This document shows positions 38,020-47,047 of a stretch of 64,000 nucleotides of DNA, one piece after another (position 1 is the first letter of the stretch; each line of letters opens with the position of its first letter). The notes beneath the pieces are model-generated. The model was given only the letters and a program-made list of their open reading frames with translations. It ran no database searches and had not been told where the DNA came from. Source of the DNA: Mycolicibacterium malmesburyense (GTDB lineage Bacteria > Actinomycetota > Actinomycetes > Mycobacteriales > Mycobacteriaceae); the NCBI RefSeq assembly GCF_001050015.1, contig NZ_CVTB01000122.1:12941-76940 (forward strand), given 5' to 3'. A program made the position numbers and the translations under genes.

Positions 38020-39486
38020 GTGGAAGGGGTGAGCATCGCACCCGCCGCCGTCACCTTCGCCGACCGCTACGCCAGCGACCTACCCGAGCTGGCGGTCCGG
38101 TGGCAGGCCGAAGCGGTGCCCGACCCGCGGCTGCTCGTCCTCAACGAACCGCTCGCCGCCGAACTCGGCCTCGACGCCGGTTGGCTGCGCGGGCCCGAGG
38201 GGCTGCGGCTGCTAGTCGGCACGCTGGTCCCCGACGGCGCCGATCCGGTCGCGCAGGCCTACGCCGGACACCAGTTCGGCGGGTACGTTCCGCGGCTCGG
38301 CGACGGGCGCGCGCTGCTGCTCGGCGAGCTCACCACGACCTCCGGCGAGCTTCGCGACGTGCATCTGAAGGGGTCCGGCGCGACGCCGTTCGCCCGCGGC
38401 GGCGACGGGCTCGCTGCCGTCGGCCCGATGCTGCGCGAATACATCGTCAGCGAGGCGATGCACGCGCTCGGCGTCCCGACCACACGCTCGCTTGCGGTCG
38501 TCGGCACCGGGCGGCAGGTGCAACGCGAGACCCCGCTGCCGGGCGCGGTGCTGACGCGGGTGGCCAGTAGCCATCTGCGCGTGGGCACGTTCCAGTACGC
38601 CGCGAACACTGGCGACGCCGACCTCCTGAGGCGCCTGGCCGACCACGCGATCGAACGGCATCATCCCCAGGCCGCCGAGGCGGGCAACCGCTACGTCGCG
38701 TTCTTCGAAACGGTGATCGCGGTTCAGGCGGCGCTGGTCGCCAAGTGGATGCTGGTCGGTTTCGTCCACGGCGTGATGAACACCGACAACATGACGATCT
38801 CCGGCGAGACCATCGACTACGGGCCGTGCGCGTTCATGGAGGCCTACGACCCCGAAACCGTGTTCAGCTCGATCGACTCGTGGGGCCGCTACGCCTACGG
38901 CAACCAGCCGTCGATCGCGGTGTGGAACCTGGCCCGGTTGGCCGAGGCGCTGCTGCCGTTGTTCGCCGACGATCAGCAGCAGGCGATCGCCATCGCCGAA
39001 GGCAGCCTCGGCGGTTTCGCGCCGAAGTTCCAGGAGGCGTTGTCGACGGGCATGTGCGCCAAGCTCGGGCTGACGGACACCCCGGAAGAGATCGCGGTGC
39101 CGTTGATGAATGACCTGATCGCGCAGTTGCACCAGAGCCACGTCGATTTCACGTCGTTCTTCCGTCATCTGGGGCAGGCGGCCCGCGGCGACGACGAACC
39201 CGCGCGCGGCCTGTTCCTCGATCTCGCCGCGTTCGACGATTGGCTGGCGCGGTGGCACGCGCTGCGGCCGGACGCGACGGTGATGGACCGCGCCAACCCC
39301 GTCTACATTCCGCGCAACCATCTCGTCGAGGAGGCGCTCACCGCCGCGACCGCCGGTGACCTCGACCCGCTGTACGGGCTTTTGGACGCCGTGACGGCGC
39401 CGTACGACGAGCGCCCGGGTTTGCAGCGCTACGCCGAGCCCGCACCGGAGGACTTCGGGAAGTACCGAACCTTCTGTGGGACCTGA
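38020..39486 (+). CDS. selO: SelO/YdiU pseudokinase-fold protein AMPylase
   Basis: 488 aa, typical of SelO. Kinase-like elements: [18 protein letters not shown] glycine-rich region, [15 protein letters not shown] (Lys), and the metal/catalytic segment [10 protein letters not shown] with the DYGPCAFM motif. The protein ends FCGT, putting Cys third from the end, the place where animal SelO has selenocysteine. The family transfers AMP from ATP to Ser/Thr/Tyr of redox proteins. GTG at 38020 is given; a second GTG at 38029 is possible, and neither has a well-spaced ribosome site. Confidence 0.9.
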   Translation: MEGVSIAPAAVTFADRYASDLPELAVRWQAEAVPDPRLLVLNEPLAAELGLDAGWLRGPEGLRLLVGTLVPDGADPVAQAYAGHQFGGYVPRLGDGRALLLGELTTTSGELRDVHLKGSGATPFARGGDGLAAVGPMLREYIVSEAMHALGVPTTRSLAVVGTGRQVQRETPLPGAVLTRVASSHLRVGTFQYAANTGDADLLRRLADHAIERHHPQAAEAGNRYVAFFETVIAVQAALVAKWMLVGFVHGVMNTDNMTISGETIDYGPCAFMEAYDPETVFSSIDSWGRYAYGNQPSIAVWNLARLAEALLPLFADDQQQAIAIAEGSLGGFAPKFQEALSTGMCAKLGLTDTPEEIAVPLMNDLIAQLHQSHVDFTSFFRHLGQAARGDDEPARGLFLDLAAFDDWLARWHALRPDATVMDRANPVYIPRNHLVEEALTAATAGDLDPLYGLLDAVTAPYDERPGLQRYAEPAPEDFGKYRTFCGT

Positions 39487-39509
39487 CGACGCGGCCCTAG
39501 ACTGCGTCC

Positions 39510-39740
39510 ATGACTTTGCGACGGTGTTTGATCGCGGGGCTTTTCGCGGCCGCGCTGACGGCCGCACCCGTTTCGCCCGTCGTCGCCGCGGCCCAGCCCG
39601 GTAACTGCTGCTGCCCGCCGGGCCAGACCGGCGTCATCTACGGGTGCGCGTCGTTCTGCGTCGACGGCAAGGCGCTCGACACCAGCACCGGGCTGTGCGT
39701 GCCGGCGCCTCCGCCGTACCCGCATCCTCCGATCAGCTAG
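39510..39740 (+). CDS. Small secreted Cys-rich protein
   Basis: 76 aa. A signal peptide (1-28) is followed by a mature part of under 50 residues with six Cys (CCC cluster, CASFC, LC) and a Pro-rich end PYPHPPIS. Such a Cys density in a secreted peptide predicts a disulfide-stapled fold. It lies 23 bp after the selO stop. Function unknown. Confidence 0.7.
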   Translation: MTLRRCLIAGLFAAALTAAPVSPVVAAAQPGNCCCPPGQTGVIYGCASFCVDGKALDTSTGLCVPAPPPYPHPPIS

Positions 39741-39802
39741 CGACCGAGGCGTCACGGCCGGGCCGACGGTTAGGCCCGCGCGGGGTCGGCAATTCAAGAT
39801 CC

Positions 39803-40873
39803 ATGTCCGACGAACCGCTGCGCCGCGACCTGCTGCAGGAATTGCTCCACGCGTACGGACCCTGCGGGCAGGAAGACGCCGTGCGGGAGGTGTGTCGCCG
39901 CGAGTTGGAACCGCACGTCGACGAGATGTGGATCGACGAGGCGGGGAATCTGATCGGGCTCATCCACGGCAAGGACCGGCAGGCACCGGCGACCCGCGTG
40001 ATGGCGCACATGGACGAGCTGTCGATGCTCGTCAAGCGGATCAACGCCGACGGGACGCTCAACATGACGCCGCTGGGCACGATGTATCCGGGGAACTTCG
40101 GCCTCGGCCCGGTCGAGTTGCTCGGCGAGCACCGCGCGGTGTGCGGCGTCCTGACGCTCGGCTCGGAGCACACCACCAAGGAGAGCCAACAGATCTGGGA
40201 GACGAAGCCGGATCAGGGCGATCAGGCGCTGGATTGGCTGCACGTATACGTCTTCACCGGCCACAGCCCCGACGACCTCGCCGACGCGGGGATCCGACCG
40301 GGCACCCGCGCGTGTGTCCATCGGAGCAAACGGACCCTGATCGACGTCGGCGCCGTCTATCTCGGGTGCTACTTCATGGACGACCGCGCCGCGGTGACCG
40401 CACTGCTCGGCGTGGCCGGCAGGCTCGCCCCGGACGAAGGACGCCCCGCTCGCGACACCTATCTCGTCTTCACCACCAGTGAGGAGATCGGCGGCGTCGG
40501 AGGCTCGTACGCCAGCCGCACGCTGCCCGGCGACCTCACCCTGGCGCTCGAGGTCGGTCCGACGGAAGAGGAGTACGGGACCACGTGCAGCGGTGGGCCG
40601 ATCGTCGCGTACAGCGACGCCGAGAGCGTCTACGACAAAGCGGTCGCCGACGCGCTGCTCTCCGCCGCCACCGCCGTCGGCCTGTCGCCGCAGCCGGCGG
40701 TGCTGGGCGCGTTCGAATCCGACGCCTCGCACGCGAAAGGCAGCGGGCTCACACCGCGGGCCGGCCTGCTGTGCCTGCCCACGCTCAGCACACACGGTTA
40801 CGAAGTCATTGCGCGGCGGGCGATTCCGGATATGGCGGCGACGCTCGTCGAGTTCCTGGGCCGCGGCGGGTGA
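39803..40873 (+). CDS. M42-family metallo-aminopeptidase
   Basis: 356 aa from ATG 39803. Metal and catalytic residues are visible: His-Asp in MAHMDEL, bridging Asp in FMDDRAAV, Glu-Glu in TTSEEIGGVG, Asp in LEVGPTEE, and a terminal His in LSTHGYE. M42 peptidases are co-catalytic dizinc enzymes that form large tetrahedral oligomers and trim peptides. The longer frame to 39644 overlaps the secreted peptide gene and is rejected. Confidence 0.88.
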   Translation: MSDEPLRRDLLQELLHAYGPCGQEDAVREVCRRELEPHVDEMWIDEAGNLIGLIHGKDRQAPATRVMAHMDELSMLVKRINADGTLNMTPLGTMYPGNFGLGPVELLGEHRAVCGVLTLGSEHTTKESQQIWETKPDQGDQALDWLHVYVFTGHSPDDLADAGIRPGTRACVHRSKRTLIDVGAVYLGCYFMDDRAAVTALLGVAGRLAPDEGRPARDTYLVFTTSEEIGGVGGSYASRTLPGDLTLALEVGPTEEEYGTTCSGGPIVAYSDAESVYDKAVADALLSAATAVGLSPQPAVLGAFESDASHAKGSGLTPRAGLLCLPTLSTHGYEVIARRAIPDMAATLVEFLGRGG

Positions 40874-40876
40874 CGA

Positions 40877-41533
40877 TCAGCCGTCGAGTTCGCCTGCTAT
40901 TCCCCGCTCGATCGCGGCACGAACACGCTCGGGCAGCACGATCAACCCGTCGAGTTCACGACGCGCGAGCTCGTAGCCGCGCTCGCGTTCCTGCGGCGTG
41001 GCCGCGGTGTCGGCCGCGACGCGCAGCATGCTCTGGGCGCGGGCGATGCGCTGCTGGTCCTGCGCGGAGAAATCGCCGCGCCGACGACGGACCGCCTCGC
41101 TTTCGGCGGCCTCGAACGCGGTGACGTAGTCGGTGACCGCATCGACGTAGTCGCGCGCCGCTTGGGGGTCGTCGACGAGATCCTCGGCCTGGGCGGGACG
41201 CAGCAGGTCCGCACGCAGTTTGGTCCGGTGGAACCGTTCGGTCAACGGGTCGCGCATATCCGTCATGAGCGGATAGTCGAGCAGCTTCGCGACGTCGAGC
41301 TCGTACTCTAGCCAGCGGGTGTCGGTGCCGTCGTGTGCCTTCACCGCCCGCGCGATCGCCTGCCATTGCACCGCGGGGTTGGCCGCACGCTGCGGCGGTT
41401 CGGCGGAGATCTCCTCGCGCCCACCGCCCTGCCGTGCGCGCGCGGCCAGAACCGCCCGCCAACCCCCGTAGAGCACGCCGACGAGCGGAACGAGCACGAT
41501 CAGCAGCTCGAGCAGGCGGATGATCAGGCCCAT
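40877..41533 (-). CDS. Single-pass membrane protein with helical cytoplasmic domain
   Basis: 218 aa. One N-terminal helix (about 3-25) and then a charged, mostly helical domain without recognisable motifs (KLLDYPLMTDMRDPLTERFH is its most distinctive part). I recall similar proteins only from actinobacteria and know no function. It converges with the M42 gene (3-bp gap). Confidence 0.7.
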   Translation of the reverse strand: MGLIIRLLELLIVLVPLVGVLYGGWRAVLAARARQGGGREEISAEPPQRAANPAVQWQAIARAVKAHDGTDTRWLEYELDVAKLLDYPLMTDMRDPLTERFHRTKLRADLLRPAQAEDLVDDPQAARDYVDAVTDYVTAFEAAESEAVRRRRGDFSAQDQQRIARAQSMLRVAADTAATPQERERGYELARRELDGLIVLPERVRAAIERGIAGELDG

Positions 41534-41581
41534 GCAGCCAGGATGCCACCGGGTCCGAAACCGCCGGTGGCACGCGCAAGA

Positions 41582-41628
41582 TTGCGTCTAGGGCGGTGGA
41601 TTCGGCGCGTCCACGACCCTGGACGCAA
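41582..41628. terminator. 18-bp-arm hairpin between minus-strand genes
   Basis: Arms at 41582-41599 and 41611-41628 match at 15 of 18 positions around an 11-nt loop. The hairpin sits 20-66 bp after the DUF899 stop, where its transcript should end. There is no U-tract, as usual for mycobacterial terminators. Confidence 0.55.
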
Positions 41629-41647
41629 AATCGGCGACGTCCGGCCG

Positions 41648-42352
41648 TCAGGCGTCGGTGCCCGGGCCGTATGCCCGTGCGATGTCGGGCGAATCGAGCC
41701 AGCCCGAGTAGGTCGGCCGCTGCGGCCACCCCTCGGGCGAATCCTGCCACTCCTCCTGGCGGCCCCACGGCAGGATGTCGATGAGACCGAACGTGTGGCT
41801 GAGTTGTTCGGTGCCGCGGCCGTTGGTGTGCCACGTCCGGTACACGGCATCACCATTTCGCAGGAACACGTTGACGCCGAAGCCCTCTCCGGGTCCGGCA
41901 TCCATGTCGGCGCCGAACGAGCTCTCCGCCGACGAGTACCAGTCCATGCGGTTGCCGACCTTGGTCCGGTACGCCAGCGCCTCCTCGATCGGACCGTTGG
42001 TGACGATGACGAAGCGGGCGTCGTAGCTGTCGAGGAACTCCAGGCGGGTGAACTGCGAGGTGAAGCCGGTGCAGCCGCCGCACTGCCACTCCTCGCCGTC
42101 GGTCCACATGTGGTTGTAGACGATCAGCTGGGAGCGTCCCTCGAACACGTCGGCGAGGCGCACGGGGCCGTGCTCGCCCATCAGCGTGTAGTCGGGCATC
42201 CGGACCATGGGCAACCGCCTGCGCTGGGCGGCGATGGCGTCCAGTTCACGCGTCGCCGCCTTCTCGCGGCGGCGCAGGTCTTCGAGGGCGGCGCGCCACG
42301 TCGGCTGGTCGACGACGGGCGGTAGGGCGGCCGGTTGAGTCGTGACGGTCAT
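41648..42352 (-). CDS. DUF899 thioredoxin-like protein
   Basis: 234 aa from ATG 42352, which has GGAGGA 8 nt upstream. Thioredoxin-fold family: a single-helix start, then LIVYNHMWTDGEEWQCGGCTGFTSQ with CGGC at the active-site place and a later FVIVTNG ... RMDWYSS pattern. Family members are predicted thiol oxidoreductases; physiological partner unknown. Stands alone. Confidence 0.82.
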   Translation of the reverse strand: MTVTTQPAALPPVVDQPTWRAALEDLRRREKAATRELDAIAAQRRRLPMVRMPDYTLMGEHGPVRLADVFEGRSQLIVYNHMWTDGEEWQCGGCTGFTSQFTRLEFLDSYDARFVIVTNGPIEEALAYRTKVGNRMDWYSSAESSFGADMDAGPGEGFGVNVFLRNGDAVYRTWHTNGRGTEQLSHTFGLIDILPWGRQEEWQDSPEGWPQRPTYSGWLDSPDIARAYGPGTDA

Positions 42353-42419
42353 CGGGTGTCCTCCTGCGAGTGGTGATGCTCTTGCAGGAGTAGACCGACT
42401 CAGCGGCCGAAAGTCATCG

Positions 42420-42578
42420 TTACTTGCTCTTCTTGCCGCCGCCGGAGTTCTTGCCGCCCTTCTTCGATGCATCGGGCGTGTTCGCGATGGCCGCCGCGCG
42501 GGACTTGCTCATGCCCTTGTCGCGCAGGCCCTCGTACTGTTTGTCGTTCTTGACGCTCGGACCGTGATCCTTTGCCAT
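42420..42578 (-). CDS. 52-aa basic protein (DUF7218-like)
   Basis: Starts MAKDHGPSVKNDKQYEGLRDKGMSKSRAAAIAN and ends in a Lys/Gly-rich, probably disordered tail GGKNSGGGKKSK. GAGGAGG 6 nt before the ATG is an excellent ribosome site. Short proteins of this kind are widespread in actinobacteria, with a helix plus basic tail that suggests nucleic-acid contact; the role is not established. Longer frames to 42662 and beyond are ruled out by the ribosome site. Confidence 0.75.
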   Translation of the reverse strand: MAKDHGPSVKNDKQYEGLRDKGMSKSRAAAIANTPDASKKGGKNSGGGKKSK

Positions 42579-42632
42579 GTTGACCCTCCTCGGAGTGGAA
42601 GCGCATGCACGCATGCGTCCGTACCGAGTACC

Positions 42633-42711
42633 CGCGAGCGTGCGTGTGTGCACACGACACACCGCAAGAATCCGGACAGTGTGTGGTCGCTCGCACCCCG
42701 CGAGCGACCAC
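42633..42711. repeat. Inverted-repeat element plus tight hairpin
   Basis: A 63-bp unit (42633-42695) carries the same core as the elements at 54732 and 62159 (CACGACACACCGCAA), but its outer arms pair poorly. Its right arm also forms a separate perfect 12-bp stem with 42700-42711 around a 5-nt loop (GTGGTCGCTCGC / GCGAGCGACCAC). The hairpin begins 4 bp past the stop of the minus-strand SDR gene and probably ends that transcript. Confidence 0.65.
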
Positions 42712-42714
42712 AGA

Positions 42715-43581
42715 TCACCGCATGACGTGCGGATACTGCTTGGCCGGGTGAACGTCGAACATGTCCCGATACGACGGCGGCTGACGGTCGCCGTCGTCCT
42801 TGATGCCGTACTTGACGGCCAACTCCGCGCCGATGAGCGTCTGGCCGCTGACCTCCATCAGGTCCGCGTCCGTGTACAGCGCCCAGATGACATGCCCGGT
42901 GAGTTCGGGTGTTTCGGCGGTATCGAGGATGTGGCCGAACTTCTCGGGATTGCTCGCGATGATCCCGCGGACTCGCTCGGTCAGCAGCGATCCCATCCAG
43001 ATCGACACCGCGGCGATGCCGAATTCGCGGAAGTCGAACGCCATATCGGCGGCCATCTTGTCCGTGCCGGCCTTCGGGACCCCGTACGCCGGGCCGAACG
43101 CGTAATGCACCGCACCCGACGACGACGTGAACGCCACCAGGCCACGACGCTGCGGCAGCATCAACGGCGCGGCGTAGACGGTCGCGACATAGCTGCTGCG
43201 CAAGCCGACGTCGAGGGTGTCCATGACGTTCAGCGGCTCTTCCCAGAACTTCGTGCGGCCCATCATCTCGTCGCGGATCAACGCGGCGTTGTTGACCAAT
43301 ATGTCGATGCGGCCCTGTTCGCGCGCGACCTGATCGAAGAACTCCCTGACTTGATCGTCGTCGCCGTGGTCGACGCGGAAGGCGATGCCTTTACCTCCCG
43401 CGTCGGTGACCGCTTGCGCGGTCTCGTCGATGGTGCCCGAGAGTTTCGAACCCGCTGTGTCCCGGCCGTTCTGGGTGCGGCCGGTGACATAGACCGTGCA
43501 TCCGTGGCTGCCCAACGCTCGTGCGATACCGGCGCCCGCACCGCGGCTGGCCCCCGTCACCACCGCGACGGTCTCGGTCAC
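42715..43581 (-). CDS. Short-chain dehydrogenase, DHRS1-like
   Basis: 288 aa. Cofactor motif TGASRGAGAGIA, NNAA, and active-site Tyr-Lys in AYGVPKAG with the Ser of TSSSGAVH. TVYVTGRT after strand 2 is typical for the NADP-dependent DHRS1-like group. It lies 70 bp downstream of a P450 gene on the same strand, with a GAGGAGAG ribosome site, so it is probably the second gene of that unit. Substrate unknown. Confidence 0.85.
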   Translation of the reverse strand: MTETVAVVTGASRGAGAGIARALGSHGCTVYVTGRTQNGRDTAGSKLSGTIDETAQAVTDAGGKGIAFRVDHGDDDQVREFFDQVAREQGRIDILVNNAALIRDEMMGRTKFWEEPLNVMDTLDVGLRSSYVATVYAAPLMLPQRRGLVAFTSSSGAVHYAFGPAYGVPKAGTDKMAADMAFDFREFGIAAVSIWMGSLLTERVRGIIASNPEKFGHILDTAETPELTGHVIWALYTDADLMEVSGQTLIGAELAVKYGIKDDGDRQPPSYRDMFDVHPAKQYPHVMR

Positions 43582-43651
43582 GTCATCACTCTCCTCAATC
43601 GTCGACCCGCGGTCGAGGCCGCTGGTCGAACCTGGTTAGCCGCCGACCGGA

Positions 43652-44845
43652 TCATCGACGGCTGACGACCGCGGGCATGGTGTCCCACCCGCGCACGGTG
43701 GACGACCGTGAGCGGCGGGCGTTTTCGAGGTCGATGTCCCACTCGGGCCAGCGCTTGAGCACCTCCTCCAACGCGATCCGGCCCTCCAACCGGGCCAGCG
43801 GTGCACCGACGCAGAAGTGCGCCCCGCGGCCGAATGTCAAATGCCCGCCGGGCTTGCGGTGGATGTCGAAGCGGTCGGGGTCGGCGAAGTGGCGCTCGTC
43901 GCGATTGGCCGATGCCAGCATCATCAACAGCGCGCTGCCGGCGGGCACGGTTTGTCCCTGGAACTGCACGTCCTCGGTGGCCACGTAGCGCGCAACGTGC
44001 GGACCCGGCGGCTCGTAGCGCAACAGTTCTTCGATGGCGCCCGGCACCAGGGACAGATCGGCGGCCAGCTGCTTGCGCTGATCGGGGTGCTCGGCGAGCA
44101 CCTTGCCCATCCAGCCGAACAGCCTTCCGGTCGTCTCGACGCCCGCACCGGCCACAACGGCCAGAAAAACGACGATCTCCTCTTTGGTGAGTCCGCGGAC
44201 AGCGCCCGTCTCATCGGTGAACTCCACGTTGAGCAGTTCGGTGATCAGGTCATCGGACGGGTTGTCCTCGCGCCACGCAACGTAATCGGCGAACATGTCG
44301 CCGTCGAAGTAGTGGTCCTTGTCCACCGGCAACGGCTTGCCCGGCTCGTTGCGCAGCGTCTCATGGGCGTGGGCTCGGACCGCCGGCTGTTCGGCGTCGG
44401 GGATACCGACCAGCATGCCGATCGTCTTCATGGGCAGTTCGGCGCCGAGGTCGACCACGAAATCGAAGCGGTCGCCATCGATCAGCGGATCCAGACACGC
44501 GACACAGAAGGAGCGGACCTTCTCCTCCACCGCCCTGATCCGCTTGGGTGTGAAGGCCCGGGACACGATCGACCGGTGGATGGTGTGCAGCGGCGGATCC
44601 TCGTTGATGAACACCCCCGGCGGCATCACCGGGTCGACCATGACGACCTCGAGAATGTCGCCCTTGGCCGAGCTCAGCCGAGCCGTGTCCCGCAACGCGG
44701 CGTCCACGTCGTCGTAGCGGCTGATACCCCAGAAGCCGTGGCGCTCGTTGTGGTACAGCGGAGCCTCGTCACGCAATCTGCGATACGTCGGATACGGATC
44801 GAGATCGATTGCGACGTCCCAGGGGTCGTAGTAGAGGTCGCTCAC
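43652..44845 (-). CDS. Cytochrome P450 (first of two close paralogues)
   Basis: 397 aa from GTG 44845; AGGAG lies 7 nt upstream, and longer frames cross the divergent gene. Haem ligand Cys345 in FGRGAHFCVG, I-helix AGVETT (234-239), K-helix ExxR (E273, R276). Soluble class I-type bacterial P450, needing ferredoxin and reductase that are not encoded here. Sequence is about 70% identical by eye to the P450 at 51301. Two palindromic boxes stand just upstream (44867-44902), shared with the divergent monooxygenase. Confidence 0.92.
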   Translation of the reverse strand: MSDLYYDPWDVAIDLDPYPTYRRLRDEAPLYHNERHGFWGISRYDDVDAALRDTARLSSAKGDILEVVMVDPVMPPGVFINEDPPLHTIHRSIVSRAFTPKRIRAVEEKVRSFCVACLDPLIDGDRFDFVVDLGAELPMKTIGMLVGIPDAEQPAVRAHAHETLRNEPGKPLPVDKDHYFDGDMFADYVAWREDNPSDDLITELLNVEFTDETGAVRGLTKEEIVVFLAVVAGAGVETTGRLFGWMGKVLAEHPDQRKQLAADLSLVPGAIEELLRYEPPGPHVARYVATEDVQFQGQTVPAGSALLMMLASANRDERHFADPDRFDIHRKPGGHLTFGRGAHFCVGAPLARLEGRIALEEVLKRWPEWDIDLENARRSRSSTVRGWDTMPAVVSRR

Positions 44846-44866
44846 ACCGTTTCTCCTCGGAAAGTT

Positions 44867-44902
44867 TGTACGAGCATATAGCATCGGCTGTACGGTCGTA
44901 TA
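44867..44902. promoter_or_regulatory. Operator pair A (palindrome boxes) between P450 and monooxygenase
   Basis: Box 1 TGTACGAGCATATA (44867-44880) and box 2 TGTACGGTCGTATA (44889-44902) both follow the pattern TRTACGNNCGTAYA (R = A/G, Y = C/T); box 1 has one mismatch. Starts are 22 bp apart, about two helix turns. They lie between the divergent starts at 44845 and 44927. The left half of box 2 contains TACGGT, usable as a -10 hexamer for the plus strand. Confidence 0.7.
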
Positions 44903-44926
44903 GGGACAGATGGGAGCAGCGAGTCG

Positions 44927-46297
44927 ATGGCCAAGCGCCTTATTTTCACCCTGCTGGTGATGAACTCGGTCGGTCACAATTTCCATGGCGGCTGGCGGCA
45001 TCCGCGCGCCCGTATCCGAGATTTCAAAACCTTCGATCTGTGGACAGACCTGGCGCACAAGGCCGAGGCCGCCAAGATCGACGCATTCTTCTTCACCGAC
45101 ACGCTCGGCGTTCAAGGTGAATACAACGGGTCGAGCGACGTGGTGTTCGAACAGGCCATGAACGTGCCGATCGGCGACTGCACGATGCTGATCCCCGCAC
45201 TCGCACGCGAGACCGAACACATCGGGTTCCTGTACACGAGTTCGGTGGTCCAGCAGCACCCGTTCGTGTTCGCCAGGCAGGTCTCCACCCTCGACCACCT
45301 CAGCGGCGGGCGGGTCGGGTGGAACATCGTCACATCGGCCAACGAACGCGCTTTCGCCAATCTCGGTGTGCCCGGCGGGATGTCACACGACGACCGTTAC
45401 GAGTGGGCGAAGGAGTACGTCGACGTCGCCTACAAATTATGGGAGGGGTCCTGGGACATCGGCGCGGTCATCGACGACCCGGTCGGCGGTGTCTACACGG
45501 ATCCGGCGAAGGTACACGAGATCAATCACGTCGGACAGCGCTACAGCGTTCGCGGTTACAACCTGATGGAGCCGTCGCCGCAAAGGGTTCCACTGCTGGC
45601 ACAGGCCGGCGGCTCGCCAGCGGGCCTCGAATTCGCAGCCAATCACGCCGAACTGATGTTCCTGTCGGCGTTTACTCCGGAGACCATCGCCCAGCAGGTG
45701 GCCACCGTGCGGGGCGTGGCACGCCAACGTGGCCGCTCCGACGATGACATCTTGTTCCTGCAGGGTCTGATGTTCGTCGTGGGCTCCACCGACGAGGAGG
45801 CCAACCGCAAGTGGATGGAGCTCGAGGAGTGGCGCAGCACCGAGGCGCAGACCGCATACTTCGCCAGCCTCAGCGGCATGGACCTGGGCCAGTAGGACTC
45901 CGCCACGCCGCTGGTCGATCTCATCGACGAGATGCCGGGCATTCGCGGAGCGTTCCTGTCCCTGATCAACGCGTGGCCCGAGGGCGGAACACCGACGATC
46001 AACGACTTCCTGTCGACAATGTCGTTGCCCCAGATGGTCGTCGGATCGCCGGAGACCATCGCGGGGCGGTTGCTCGAGTTCCAGGCCGCCGGATCCGACG
46101 GCTTCCAGATCATGAACATGCTGATGCCGGAGAGCTACGACGATTTCTCCGACCACGTCGTACCCGTGCTCCAGGACAAGGGCCTGATGCAGACCGAGTA
46201 CCGCCCGGGCACGCTACGGGAGAAGATCTTCGGCGCCGACGATCCCCACATCAGCCCTCGACATCCGGCCTTCGGATATCGAGGCATGTTCAGCTGA
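44927..46297 (+). pseudogene. NtaA/DszA-family flavin monooxygenase split by an in-frame TAG
   Basis: The first 322 codons (to 45892) encode a luciferase-fold FMN monooxygenase of the NtaA/SnaA/DszA group: FHGGWRHPRAR, ARETEHIGFLYTSS, VGWNIVTSANERAFANLG, LLAQAGGSPAGLEFA. TAG at 45893-45895 follows GMDLGQ. The same frame then resumes with DSATPLVDLIDEM and runs to TGA at 46295, giving the family's SPETIAGRLLEF and MNMLMPESYDDF region. Total 456 codons is the normal length. Homologues have an aromatic, usually Tyr, where the TAG stands, so one base change (TAC/TAT to TAG) explains it. Readthrough or a sequencing error are alternatives. Downstream of operator pair A. Confidence 0.85.
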
Positions 46298-46354
46298 CGG
46301 CCCGCGGGCGCAAACGGGTGGGAGAATGTTCGTCGGTCAATCTGAGAGGTGACG

Positions 46355-46987
46355 ATGGCAGCAGCGCCCCGCCGCGTCGGCGCGGAGACGTCCAAGACGC
46401 GTGACACCCTGCTCGACTGTGTCGAGAAGATGATGCTCGAAGAGGGATATGCCAGCGTGAGCTACCGCGCGCTGGCGGCCCGAGCGGGCGTCACCGCAAG
46501 CCTGGTGCAGTACTACTTCCCCTCGCTCGACGACATCTTCCTTGCCGCGATCCGCCGTTACTCCGAGCGCAATCTCGCGGTGTTGAGCGAGGCGCTCGAG
46601 ACGCGGTCCGAGGACCCGTTGCACGCCCTGTGGGAGTACAGCTGGGACGAGGCGACCGGCGCACTGATCACCGAGTTCATGGCCCTTGGCAACCATCGGA
46701 AGTCTATCGCCTCGGAGATCGCCGAGGTCACCAACCGGGTCCGCAAGATCCAGGTCGACGCGCTGGCGCAGCGGTACGGCGCTCGCACCCGGTTCGATGG
46801 CGACCTGTCGCTGGGCGGCGCCGTCCTGCTGATCACCGGAATCCCCAAGTTCCTCAACCTCGAGGAGGGTGTCGGCGTCGACGCGGCCCACACCGAGGTC
46901 GTCAAGGCGGTCGAGAAGTACCTCGACGCGATCGAACCGCGGCCCGCGCGTCGCAAGCCGAAAAAGCGCCCGCCCGCTCACCGTTGA
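46355..46987 (+). CDS. TetR-family regulator, likely regulator of the cluster
   Basis: 210 aa from ATG 46355, with GAGAGG 5 nt upstream (a GTG at 46349 is possible). N-terminal helix-turn-helix SVSYRALAARAGVTASLVQYYF (about 35-55), then an all-helical ligand domain and a basic C-terminal tail RPARRKPKKRPPAHR. It is the only regulator inside the cluster and sits between genes with the repeated palindrome, so it is the best candidate to bind it. It is 57 bp after the monooxygenase gene; operator B follows directly. Ligand unknown. Confidence 0.88.
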   Translation: MAAAPRRVGAETSKTRDTLLDCVEKMMLEEGYASVSYRALAARAGVTASLVQYYFPSLDDIFLAAIRRYSERNLAVLSEALETRSEDPLHALWEYSWDEATGALITEFMALGNHRKSIASEIAEVTNRVRKIQVDALAQRYGARTRFDGDLSLGGAVLLITGIPKFLNLEEGVGVDAAHTEVVKAVEKYLDAIEPRPARRKPKKRPPAHR

Positions 46988-46989
46988 CC

Positions 46990-47024
46990 TTGCTATACGA
47001 CTGCATGGGTTGTACGTTCGTACA
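46990..47024 (+). promoter_or_regulatory. Promoter with operator box B upstream of SDR-P450 operon
   Basis: Box TGTACGTTCGTACA at 47011-47024 is a palindrome around a 2-nt centre. It contains TACGTT (47013-47018), which fits TANNNT as a -10, and TTGCTA (46990-46995) is 17 bp upstream as a -35. A weaker half-site TATACG is at 46994. Placing the operator over the -10 implies repression. SDR start is at 47048. Confidence 0.6.
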
Positions 47025-47047
47025 GCAGGCAGTGCTATGGCGAGGGG

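Noticed and set aside
45893..45895. TAG decoded as pyrrolysine or as a programmed special amino acid
   Set aside because: No pylT/pylS genes are visible and the family has Tyr here. TAG is not used for selenocysteine. A point mutation is simpler.
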